Source of the DNA: CAWGUU01 sp963825765
GTDB taxonomy: Bacteria > Actinomycetota > Acidimicrobiia > Acidimicrobiales > AC-14
DNA: 64,000 nucleotides
NCBI GenBank assembly: GCA_963825765.1
Contig: CAWGUU010000013.1
Location: 186,001-250,000 of the forward strand
Reading direction: 5' to 3'
The notes beneath the pieces are model-generated. The model saw nothing but the letters and a program-made list of their open reading frames with translations. It was not told the origin of the DNA and did not search any database. The translations under genes and the position numbers were made by a program. Shown one piece after another: positions 8,681 through 16,312 of the stretch (its first letter is position 1; the number at the start of each line of letters is the position of its first letter).

Positions 8681-11547
8681 TGTGGGGTCTCCTCGCTCGG
8701 AAGTCGTGCCGCGAGACGCTGGAAGCGCTCCTCGTCCCGCAGCGGTCTCAGGTCGGGGTCGGCCTCCAACCACTCTTGGGTCAGCTGGTGACCGCCGGGT
8801 CTGGTGACCGCCAGCTCGAGGAGTCCCAGCGCCGCCGCGATCTCCGTCTCCTGCAACTTTGGGTCACCCAACGAGGGGCGAAGAGCTCGCTCCGCATGCA
8901 CGCACGCCAGGTTGTAGGCGAGCTGCCAGGTGAGGCCCTCCTCCCTGAGCACAGTCTTCCATTCGACAGCGAGCTCGCCTGGCGTCCGTGCTCGAATTTT
9001 CGCCATCTCCAGCGCGCTCTGCGCCAGGACGATGAACTGGGCTCGAAAAGCGATGTGGGCCTTCGTCTTCCGCATCGTGAGCCAGTACGAGCGCTCGTTG
9101 GCCCGAAGAAGGCCCTTGAGCAGGATCCAGTACCCGAGCAGGCTCTCGGGCTCCAGCATCGCTTCTGCGAAAGCGCACAGCGCTCTGCGCTGGGCATCCG
9201 CGTCTTCGTCGGCGGTATCCGCGTCGTCGGCGCCCAGGGCCTTGGCGAGGGCGTTGTCCCGATCGAGCGTGCTCTCCTCGAGGGCTGCACATATGGCCTG
9301 TCGGCTGGCGACCTCGGCCTCGCGCCACCGGGACGCCCCGTCGCTGGCAAGCATGATCGCGGTCACGGCCAGCCGGTACTTCGACACCGGCCACCGGGGA
9401 TAGAGGGTGGCGGCTCGCAGGCAGAGCTCGAAAGCCTCGACGAGCTGTCCCTCCAGCGCGTACCGGTTCGCCAGGTGAATGAGCAGCAGCCCGCTCCGCG
9501 GGGCGATCGCAACCGCCCCCTCCAAGCCTTCGAGTGGCGGCTCCTGCTCGGTGTCCTGCTTGGCGTAGTAGGTGGCCAGTGCTTTGCAGGCATCCGGGTT
9601 CCACTCCGCCCACGGAGGTACCCGCCGGGTGCGTTCGATGAGGGTCGCGCTGGCCCAATAGGCACCGACCCGGAGGGCCTCGTCGAGCGTCTCGGCCCGG
9701 AACGTGCGCTGAAGCTGCTCGGACGCCGCCGGCGGGCTGACCCGGACGGCGATCATGGCCCCGTCCACGATCGACTCGGCGTCAGCCTTGGCCGCTCCGG
9801 GCTCGTTCGGCGCGGCGGCCTTGACTACGTCGGGCACGTTCGGCGCGTCAGCCTTGGCCGCGTCGGGCCCGTTCGGTGCGGCGACCGCCTTCGCCTTGTC
9901 GGGCTTCTCTCCTCCCTGGAGCACCGACAAGGTGACGACGGCGCCGCGGGGTGCCTTCAGCGCATTGGCCGCACCACTGAGCAACTCGCCGATCTTCGTC
10001 GCCGGCGAGCTGGCGGCTGCGCTCAACAGGTCGGTCACGGGCTCCAGTACGCTGCTTGCACCCGGGACCGCGCTCGGTTCCGGGAGGTTGCGGGTCAGGA
10101 ACGTGCGGAACCGCTCGAGGTCCGCCTCCTCACCGCTGTCTGTCTTCACCTGGTTGAGCAACAGCTCGCCGCGCCCCGTTCGAGTCTCCTGGCGCCTGTA
10201 GAACACGATGCCGAGCGCGGCAAGAACGACCCAGCCCGCCAGCTCCAGCGTCAACGGGACATCGTTGCCTCCCCACCCTGGAATGCCAGCGGTCAGGGCC
10301 CGGCCGCCGGCGCTGAAGGCGTCGGCGACCGAGGTCGGCGTCGATGGCTTCTCGATGGAAGCGAAATAGGTGGACTCAGCCGAGGCCGTCTCGGTCGCTC
10401 CTGTACCGCCGCCCTCGGCCGCGGCGACGGCCCGCGCCGTGTCGAGTCGGGCGCGCGCCTCTGCCGCATCGACGTCACGGTGCGAGACCTCGGCGTCCCG
10501 CGAACCGGCGCCGTCGGCGCCCTTGTGGCCATCGTCGCCCTTGTTGTCGTCGTCGCCCTTGTTGTCGTCGCCCTTGTGGCGGTCGGCGCCCTTGTTGTCG
10601 TCGTCGCCCTTGTCGTCGCCCTTGTGGCCGTCGGCGCCCTTGTGGCCGTCGTCGCCTTTGTGGTCATCGGCGCCCTTGTGGTCGTCCTCCGTCGAGTCCT
10701 TGACATCGACGAGTGCCCGGAGCTGCTCGATCGATTTCTTCGCTGTCGCGACGCGATCTGCGACCGTCGGCGCCAGCGATACGCCTACCTGCTTCGAGAG
10801 CGCCGCCGCCTCGTCCACCAAGGCCCTTCTGGGGTTCACCGGCGGCTCCGACGCTCCAGCTTCCTTGGCCAGGCCTTCGAGCGCGGCCGTGACTCCCTGG
10901 ACCCCCGTGGCCGAATTTGCCGCCGGATCGAGCGCCTTCTCCAGGACCGTGAGCTGGTCGAGGAGCTTCTTGGTGATGTCGTCCTGCGGCGATGCCGCGA
11001 CCCGCGTCCGCAGGTCGGTGATCGACTTCGTTACACCCGCACGCGCCTCGGCGGACATGGAAATGCCGCCCTCGATGGCCTCGAGTTGCGCGGACAGCCG
11101 GTCGGCGGCCCGGACGGCCGAGGACCGCTGTTCCTCGCGGATCTGGTCGCGACCCAGGTTGAGCACGCTGAGCGCAGCCAACACGACAAGGGCAACCGTG
11201 ACGATCCGCAGCATCCGGCGTGAGAAGCGACGGGCGACGATCCAACTGGTGAGGACGGTGCCGAGGACGACCCCGATCACCAACCCCGGCCTCGGCCGTC
11301 CGAGGTCCCAGGTGCAGATCGACACGCCCAGCCCCAGGAGGATGGCAGCACCGGCCACGATGAGTGCTCCGAGGCTTGACCAGGGTTCGTCGTCGGCGAA
11401 CACCGAGCGAACCATCGCAGCCGTCTTTCGACGCCTGTGTCGACCACCTCCGAACGCCCCCGTGGCGGCCGCGAGCCCCACCGCAGCGGCGACGATCACC
11501 AAGCACAAGATCATGAGCGTCATGAGCGGTGCTCGCGCCCGGGACAT
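8677..11547 (-). CDS. Large membrane protein with charged repeat and C-terminal TPR-like region
   Basis: A 956-residue protein of no recognised family. Four hydrophobic helices lie in the first 130 residues, followed by a probable coiled-coil stretch (about 135-285), then a low-complexity Lys-Gly-Asp-His repeat (about 287-347, DNA 10508-10690). A single helix around 428-448 (GWVVLAALGIVFYRR) leads to a second degenerate Ala/Pro/Asp repeat (about 545-585) and a soluble C-terminus with a TPR-like unit (LIHLANRYALEGQLVEAFELCLRAA, about 690-715). If both helical blocks span the membrane, the coiled coil and repeat are outside and the TPR part inside. It is translationally coupled to the next gene, and the two probably form one complex. 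Confidence 0.8.
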   Translation of the reverse strand: MSRARAPLMTLMILCLVIVAAAVGLAAATGAFGGGRHRRRKTAAMVRSVFADDEPWSSLGALIVAGAAILLGLGVSICTWDLGRPRPGLVIGVVLGTVLTSWIVARRFSRRMLRIVTVALVVLAALSVLNLGRDQIREEQRSSAVRAADRLSAQLEAIEGGISMSAEARAGVTKSITDLRTRVAASPQDDITKKLLDQLTVLEKALDPAANSATGVQGVTAALEGLAKEAGASEPPVNPRRALVDEAAALSKQVGVSLAPTVADRVATAKKSIEQLRALVDVKDSTEDDHKGADDHKGDDGHKGADGHKGDDKGDDDNKGADRHKGDDNKGDDDNKGDDGHKGADGAGSRDAEVSHRDVDAAEARARLDTARAVAAAEGGGTGATETASAESTYFASIEKPSTPTSVADAFSAGGRALTAGIPGWGGNDVPLTLELAGWVVLAALGIVFYRRQETRTGRGELLLNQVKTDSGEEADLERFRTFLTRNLPEPSAVPGASSVLEPVTDLLSAAASSPATKIGELLSGAANALKAPRGAVVTLSVLQGGEKPDKAKAVAAPNGPDAAKADAPNVPDVVKAAAPNEPGAAKADAESIVDGAMIAVRVSPPAASEQLQRTFRAETLDEALRVGAYWASATLIERTRRVPPWAEWNPDACKALATYYAKQDTEQEPPLEGLEGAVAIAPRSGLLLIHLANRYALEGQLVEAFELCLRAATLYPRWPVSKYRLAVTAIMLASDGASRWREAEVASRQAICAALEESTLDRDNALAKALGADDADTADEDADAQRRALCAFAEAMLEPESLLGYWILLKGLLRANERSYWLTMRKTKAHIAFRAQFIVLAQSALEMAKIRARTPGELAVEWKTVLREEGLTWQLAYNLACVHAERALRPSLGDPKLQETEIAAALGLLELAVTRPGGHQLTQEWLEADPDLRPLRDEERFQRLAARLPSEETPQ
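10508..10690. repeat. In-gene low-complexity repeat encoding K-G-D/H/N runs
   Basis: About 180 bases made of degenerate 9-15 base units (on the plus strand, variants of GTCGTCGCCCTTGTTGTC). On the coding minus strand they give HKGDD, NKGDD and HKGAD units. The tract stays in frame, so the units are multiples of three. Copy number probably varies between strains. It forms a highly charged linker between the coiled coil and the last membrane helix of the 956-residue protein. Confidence 0.85.
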
Positions 11548-12192
11548 ACCGAGCGATCGACGTCCACCACCGTCCTCCCCATGCCCGCCTCACATCCCCG
11601 TTGGAAGCGTCAAGCGTCCACAGGTCTAGCTCATGCGTCCGCTCTATGCTCGGGCGCCGACCTGCACGGCGCGGGTGCCCAGGCCCAACACGAACAGGCC
11701 GCCCAGGCCGTAGAGCAGGTCGAGCCGGCTCTTCATCGTTGCCACCCACGCCCACCGCTCATGGACGGCGAGCAGGTAGTCCTCCTGGCCAAAGGCGACC
11801 CTGGACCGGGTCGAGGGGCATGGTCAGGAAGGCCGTCGGGTCGACCGCCGGCGGACCCGTATCTTGCTTGTTGCGGGAGGGTTGCACGATTAGCCTTCGC
11901 CCTGCCGCCACCCTGGCGCCTGGAGCGGGAGGTACTGCCTGGGTCGGGTCCCATCGCATGTCGTCTCGTTCAGGCGCTCCGGTACCTGAGACCGCGGGGC
12001 TCTGCCCGGTCCAGCCCGGCTCGCGACGCCGAAGCCGTCGGCCTCGTGACCGCCTGACGTTTCCCACCTGGCCTTTCCGGGCAGTTCGTTCCGGTACAGG
12101 CGGGATGATCGTGCTCAGGTCCAACCCGGCGGCCTGTGGATTTCGGTTCCATCGAACGAGGTGACTGCGGCGCGGCACCTGGAGCGACACCT
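11548..12192. other. 645-base stretch without a convincing gene
   Basis: No open frame here has the codon character of its neighbours; those present look like random open frames of GC-rich DNA. The one structured element is the decayed duplicate at 11652-11845. The remainder (11846-12192) contains no hairpin or repeat I can support, and presumably holds the promoter of the diaminopropionate operon. Confidence 0.6.
11652..11845 (-). pseudogene. Decayed, internally deleted copy of the 19.50-19.98 kb gene pair
   Basis: Three blocks in the same order match parts of the 19.5-20.0 kb region. One covers 11652-11737 against 19500-19588, the C-terminus of the small membrane protein, around GAACAGGCCGCCCAGGCCGT. 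The second is CCCACGCCCACC with flanks, against 19822-19853. The third is GTAGTCCTCCTGGCC with flanks, against 19914-19975, the C-terminus of the PIG-L deacetylase. The stretches between are missing and many bases differ, so it codes for nothing. It is a remnant of a former second copy of the deacetylase/membrane gene pair. Confidence 0.7.
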
Positions 12193-12300
12193 ATGGCCAC
12201 CCAGATCCCAACCGGCGACCTTGCTCTCCGGGCCGGTCGTGCCCTCCTGACCGGTAGCCGCCGATCACGGGCAGAGATCCTCGGCGGTCCCGCCCGATGA
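12193..12300 (+). CDS. 35-residue peptide ORF heading the diaminopropionate operon
   Basis: ATG at 12193 (GGAG about nine bases upstream), stop TGA at 12298-12300, giving 35 residues that open MATQIPTGDLALRAGRALL and end in an Arg-rich tail with GGPAR. The stop overlaps the sbnA ATG as ATGA, the same 4-base overlap used by most genes of this operon, which is the main reason to think it is translated. The peptide looks amphipathic and basic. It could be a leader peptide that couples translation, a peptide scaffold or substrate for the downstream ligase, or chance. No homologue is recognised. Confidence 0.45.
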   Translation: MATQIPTGDLALRAGRALLTGSRRSRAEILGGPAR

Positions 12301-13373
12301 CCCAGACCTACGGCACGCACGTCCCCACCCGGCACGACGCCAATCGGGACGACCACCGCCCGTCCGATCCCGCACGCCGTCCTCGCCACAGCCCCCCGTT
12401 GGCCATCGGCCGGACCCCGCTCGTCGACGTGGGCCTCCGGGTGGACGGCCGGTGGTGCACGGTCGGGCTGAAGCTCGAGTCCCACAACCTGGCGGGGTCC
12501 ATCAAGGACCGCACCGCCTACGCCCTCATCCGCAGCCTGGAATCCACGCGGGGCCTCTGCGCCGGTGACCGGCTCATCGAGTCGACGTCGGGGAACCTGG
12601 GGCTGGCGCTGGCGCTCATCAGCCGGGCGAGGGGTTACTCGTTCACCGCCGTCGTCGACCCGAAGGTGGATCCGCTCGTGGTCGACCGGATGCGGGCCTA
12701 CGGTGCCGACGTCATACAGGTCGACGAGCGGGACCACACCGGGGGCTACCTGCTCACCAGGATCGAAGTCGTCCAGCGGATGATCGCCGACGAGGGCATG
12801 ATCTGGCCCAACCAGTACGGGAACCCGGCCAACCCGGGCATCCACTACCACCAGACGGCGCCGGAGATCCGGGCGCAACGGCCCGACGTCGACGCCGTGT
12901 TCCTGGCCACGTCGACGGGCGGGACCCTCGCCGGCATCGGGCGGTACTTCAAGGCTCTCTGCCGCACCGTGCGCGTGGTGGCGGTCGACGTCCCCGGGTC
13001 CCTCGTCTTCGGTGCCGTCCACGCCCCGCGCCTCCTGAACGGCGTGGGGTCGAGCTGCGCGTCCCAGTTCCTGTGCGCGAGCGACTACGACGACGTCGTC
13101 ATCGTGAGCGACAAGGACGCGATAGCGGCGTGCCACGCCGTGCACGACTCGGTCGGCATCGGGGTCGGAGGCTCGTCCGGTGCGGTGGTGGCCGCCTGCG
13201 CCCGGTACCTGGCCGCCCATCCCGAGGTCCGCCGGGCGGTCTGCGTCTGCGCCGACGGCCGGTCGCACTACCTCAACAGCCTCTACAGCGACGCCTGGCT
13301 GGCCGGTCACGGGTTCTGCCCGGGAAAGGACAGGGCGGCCCTGTCCTTCGACGACTGCATGATGGTGGCGTGA
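12297..13373 (+). CDS. sbnA: SbnA-like N-(2-amino-2-carboxyethyl)-L-glutamate synthase (PLP enzyme)
   Basis: A 358-residue enzyme of the cysteine synthase fold. The PLP lysine is K70 in NLAGSIKDRTA, followed by STSGNLGLALALI (substrate/phosphate loop), the GxGxGG-type STGGTLAGIGRYF and GGSSGAVVAA near the end. SbnA enzymes join O-phospho-L-serine and L-glutamate to make ACEGA, the precursor of L-2,3-diaminopropionate. The identity rests on the fold plus the adjoining sbnB homologue, a diagnostic pair. About 30 residues before HSPPLAIGRTPLVDV are a variable extension. It is the first enzyme of the operon and overlaps sbnB by GTGA. It could be mistaken for an ordinary cysteine synthase without the context. 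Confidence 0.9.
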   Translation: MTQTYGTHVPTRHDANRDDHRPSDPARRPRHSPPLAIGRTPLVDVGLRVDGRWCTVGLKLESHNLAGSIKDRTAYALIRSLESTRGLCAGDRLIESTSGNLGLALALISRARGYSFTAVVDPKVDPLVVDRMRAYGADVIQVDERDHTGGYLLTRIEVVQRMIADEGMIWPNQYGNPANPGIHYHQTAPEIRAQRPDVDAVFLATSTGGTLAGIGRYFKALCRTVRVVAVDVPGSLVFGAVHAPRLLNGVGSSCASQFLCASDYDDVVIVSDKDAIAACHAVHDSVGIGVGGSSGAVVAACARYLAAHPEVRRAVCVCADGRSHYLNSLYSDAWLAGHGFCPGKDRAALSFDDCMMVA

Positions 13374-14428
13374 AGACCACCAACGGGAACGCAACCGAGG
13401 CGCCTTCGCAGACGACCGGGAACGGGCTGCTCTACCTGAGCGAGGACGACGTCGAGCTGGCGTTGCGGGAGGTGGATCCCGTCGCCTGTGTCGCCCAGGC
13501 CCTGTCCCACCACGCCGCTGGTGAGGTCGAGATCCCCGACGAGGCGGTCCTTCGGTGGAGCCCCGCCGGCGGAGGGATGGCCCGGACCCTGAACATGCCC
13601 GGTCTGATCGCCGGTCCGGTCCCGATCCTCGGCACGAAGATCATCAACGCCAGCACCCACAACCCGGACCGGGGGCTCCCCCGTGCCGCCGGCCTCACAC
13701 TGCTGTTCGACCCGGTGACCGCCCGTCCCGAGGCGATCATCCAGGCGGCCGGCATCAGCGCCCTGCGAACCGCGGCGGTGTCCACCCTCGCCGCCCTGCA
13801 CCTGCAGCCGGCGGTCCCCCAGACCCTGGGCCTGATCGGTGCCGGCCCGATCGCCCGGGCCCACGCGTCGCTGATGACCGAACACCTCGACGTGGACCGG
13901 GTGCTCGTCTTCGACCGGGTGGACGGCCGTGCCGGCGCCCTCGCCGACGAGATCCGCGACTGGGGCACGACCTGTGTCGTCGAGACCATGTGCGACCCCG
14001 AGAAGTTGGTGCGGGAGGCGAGCATCGTGGCCGCCGCGACGACGACCACCGAGCCGTACATCCGCTACGACTGGCTGCAGCCCGGCTCCCTTGTGGTGAA
14101 TGTCTCCCTCGACGACGTCGAGGAGGAGGCCTACCTGCGGGCCGACCGGCTCTACGTGGACGACTGGGGCCTCGTCGTCGCCGACACGCAGCGCCTCCTC
14201 GGCAAGCTGGCACGCGCCGGCATGATCGCCGGCCCGGGCCAGAGCGGAGGCCGAGTCGTGGACGGGACGCTGGGCCAGCTCGTCGCGGGCACCTGCGCGG
14301 GCCGCGACGACGACCACCACATCGTCCTCGTCAATCCCTTCGGGATGGCGATCGAGGACCTGGCGGTGGCCAATCGGGTCTACGAAGTGGCGCTGCTCCG
14401 CAACTACGGCGTGTTCCTCGACACGTGA
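13370..14428 (+). CDS. sbnB: SbnB-like 2,3-diaminopropionate synthase (ornithine cyclodeaminase fold)
   Basis: A 352-residue protein; the GTG at 13370 overlaps the sbnA stop by four bases. Features of the ornithine cyclodeaminase/mu-crystallin family are visible: the substrate segment LGTKIINASTHNP, RAAGLTLLFDP, ALRTAAVSTLAA, and the NAD-binding loop LGLIGAGPIARAH. SbnB oxidatively splits ACEGA to L-2,3-diaminopropionate and 2-oxoglutarate with NAD+. With SbnA it gives a complete route to this non-protein amino acid, as in staphyloferrin B, zwittermicin and viomycin-type pathways. It is followed by another GTGA overlap into the carbamoyltransferase. Confidence 0.92.
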   Translation: MKTTNGNATEAPSQTTGNGLLYLSEDDVELALREVDPVACVAQALSHHAAGEVEIPDEAVLRWSPAGGGMARTLNMPGLIAGPVPILGTKIINASTHNPDRGLPRAAGLTLLFDPVTARPEAIIQAAGISALRTAAVSTLAALHLQPAVPQTLGLIGAGPIARAHASLMTEHLDVDRVLVFDRVDGRAGALADEIRDWGTTCVVETMCDPEKLVREASIVAAATTTTEPYIRYDWLQPGSLVVNVSLDDVEEEAYLRADRLYVDDWGLVVADTQRLLGKLARAGMIAGPGQSGGRVVDGTLGQLVAGTCAGRDDDHHIVLVNPFGMAIEDLAVANRVYEVALLRNYGVFLDT

Positions 14429-15381
14429 CCGACCCTGGAGACAGGCAGGGGGCCCGCAACATCATCTCCGTCGACGACCTGACGGCGGACGACCTGCGGT
14501 GGTTGGTGAGCCGGGGGTGCTCCTACGCCGACCCCACGGTCGAGGTGCACGACGTCCTGCGCGGCCGCATCGTCGCCATCTACTTCCGCAAGACATCCAC
14601 CCGGACCCGCACCGCCTTCTCCTCCGCGGCGTTGCGCCTGGGGGCGCAGATCCTCACCTACGGGCCCAACGACCTGCAGACCGCCACCGGGGAGACCTAC
14701 GCCGACACCGGCCGGGTGCTGTCGGCGATGGTCGACGCCCTCGTCGCCCGCACCGCGGGCGACCCCCAGGAGCTCCGCGACCTGGCGGCCCAGGGCGTGA
14801 TGCCCGTCGTGAACGCGATGACCCGGGACGAGCACCCCACCCAGGCCATCGCCGACCTCGCCACCATGCAGCAGCACTGCGGCAGGGTCGAGAACCTGCG
14901 GGTGCTCTACGTCGGCGAGGGCAACAACTCGGCTTCCGCGCTCGCCCTGGCGCTGACGCGCTTCCCGGGCACCGAGCTGTACCTGCGGACACCGAAGGGG
15001 TACGGCCTGGCCGCCGACAAGCTCCAGCGTGCCCGTCAGCTGGCCCAGTCCTGCGGGAGTCTGGTCGACGAGGGGCACGACGCGTCGGCGTTGCCGGACG
15101 AGGTCGACCTCGTCTACACCACCCGCTGGGAGACGACGGGGACGACCAAACCCGACCCCGACTGGAAGCAGGGCTTCTGGCCCTTCCAGGTGAACCAGCA
15201 GCTCATGGACCGGTGGCCCGGCGCCCGGTTCCTGCACGACCTGCCTGCTCACCGGGGTCAGGAGGTCACCGCCGAGGTCCTCGACGGCCCGGCGAGCCTC
15301 GCCTTCAGCCAGGCCGCCAACAAGTACCACACCGCCCTCGCCATCCTCGAGTGGTGCCTCGGCCCCGGGGCGGCCGGGTGA
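14425..15381 (+). CDS. Carbamoyltransferase of the ornithine transcarbamylase family with altered acceptor site
   Basis: A 318-residue protein. The carbamoyl-phosphate site is intact: STRTR (residues 58-62) and DEHPTQAIADL (about 133). The acceptor side is not that of ornithine transcarbamylase. The SMG loop is replaced by DLVYTTRWETTG, and the HCLP motif is HDLP, so the ornithine-contacting Cys is Asp. That, and its place directly after sbnA-sbnB, suggests it carbamoylates 2,3-diaminopropionate or a derivative, giving 3-ureidoalanine (albizziine), as proposed for the carbamoyltransferases of zwittermicin and viomycin clusters. The fold and phosphate donor are clear; the acceptor is inference. 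Confidence 0.82.
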   Translation: MTDPGDRQGARNIISVDDLTADDLRWLVSRGCSYADPTVEVHDVLRGRIVAIYFRKTSTRTRTAFSSAALRLGAQILTYGPNDLQTATGETYADTGRVLSAMVDALVARTAGDPQELRDLAAQGVMPVVNAMTRDEHPTQAIADLATMQQHCGRVENLRVLYVGEGNNSASALALALTRFPGTELYLRTPKGYGLAADKLQRARQLAQSCGSLVDEGHDASALPDEVDLVYTTRWETTGTTKPDPDWKQGFWPFQVNQQLMDRWPGARFLHDLPAHRGQEVTAEVLDGPASLAFSQAANKYHTALAILEWCLGPGAAG

Positions 15382-16162
15382 CCGCTGCCGGCGTGGTGAG
15401 GGTCTCCCGCTACTGCCACCTCGACCCGTTCGACCGCGACCCGCCGCCGCGGTCGAAGGTCTTCTTCGACCCGGCCGACACCGAGGTCGGCGTCTGGGCG
15501 ACGGTCGACCTCGTCGAACCGGGTTCGACGGTGCTCGACCTCGGGTCGGGCAGCGGGGCGGCGGCGGGGGCCGTCGGCCGCGCCGGCGCCGCCCACGTCC
15601 ACGGCCTGGACGTCTCCGCCGAGAGCGTGGACTGGGCAACCGAGCACTACGGCCTCGACGACGGCACCCGGCGCGTCACCTTCGGCGTCGCCGACTACAC
15701 GCTGCTGTCCCCGGCCGAGCTGCTCGACACCACGCCGCTCAGCCGGCCCCCGGACGTGGTGGCGAGCAACCCCCCGTACGTGCCCATCCCGGCGACGGCC
15801 GGACGGGACAGGGTCTCGATCGACGGGGGCAGCGACGGCCTTCGCCTGGTCCGGACCGTCGTCCGCCACGCGGCAGAGCTGGGATCGTCCCTGGGGCTCA
15901 CCATCGGCAGCTACTCGTCGGTCCGTCTTGCCGCGTCACTGCTGGCCGAGTCCGGGTACGCGATCACCGGCCTCACCCTGAGCGCCCTGCGGCTCGGTGC
16001 CTACACGCTTCGCCACCCGGAGCGGGTCCTCGAGCTCGAGGCCATGGGCGAGGGACCGCTGCTCCGACCCGACGACGGCGCCGTCTACTACCTCATCCTC
16101 GGCATGTCGTGCCGCCTGGCCTCCTCGAGCAAGCCGGCATCCCCGAGCGGGCCCGTCGGTGA
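15378..16162 (+). CDS. HemK-like NPPY methyltransferase, frame broken near its end
   Basis: The GTG at 15378 overlaps the carbamoyltransferase stop by GTGA. The SAM motif LDLGSGSGAAAG and the catalytic SNPPY (DVVASNPPYVPIP) mark a class I N-methyltransferase of the PrmC/HemK/MTQ2 kind, which methylate amide or amine nitrogens. From about 16110 the frame reads poorly, while the -1 frame gives a convincing tail (PPGLLEQAGIPERARR) ending at a TGA at 16160-16162 that overlaps the next GTG by four bases. One missing base would join them into about 261 residues. In the uncorrected frame the ORF runs to 16328. The substrate is probably the ureido amino acid or a peptide/protein nitrogen. Confidence 0.75.
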
Positions 16163-16308
16163 CACCCGACGCGTTCCTGAAGCTCCTCGCGTTCGCGTGC
16201 CAGTCGCGGACCACGGCGCTGGAGGCGCTGGACGCCCACCCGTTCGAGTGCCCCGTGCCGGTCCGGGTCGTGGTGCTGCCCGACGAGTCCCGGCGCCGTC
16301 ATTCCTGA
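16159..16308 (+). CDS. 49-residue ORF between methyltransferase and ligase
   Basis: The GTG at 16159 forms a GTGA overlap with the corrected methyltransferase stop, and the stop at 16308 lies four bases before the ligase start. The reading VTPDAFLKLLAFACQSRTT, then PFECPVPVRVVVLPDE, has the GC-rich third positions of a real gene, whereas the competing frame does not. It has two cysteines, a predicted N-terminal helix and a beta-like second half. No family was recognised. It might be a small carrier, a scaffold peptide for the neighbouring ATP-dependent ligase, or a structural partner. Confidence 0.55.
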   Translation: MTPDAFLKLLAFACQSRTTALEALDAHPFECPVPVRVVVLPDESRRRHS

Positions 16309-16312
16309 CGAC

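Noticed and set aside
11759..12190. 143-residue minus-strand ORF in the non-coding gap
   Set aside because: Overlaps the decayed duplicate, has random Arg/Pro composition, and no start signal.
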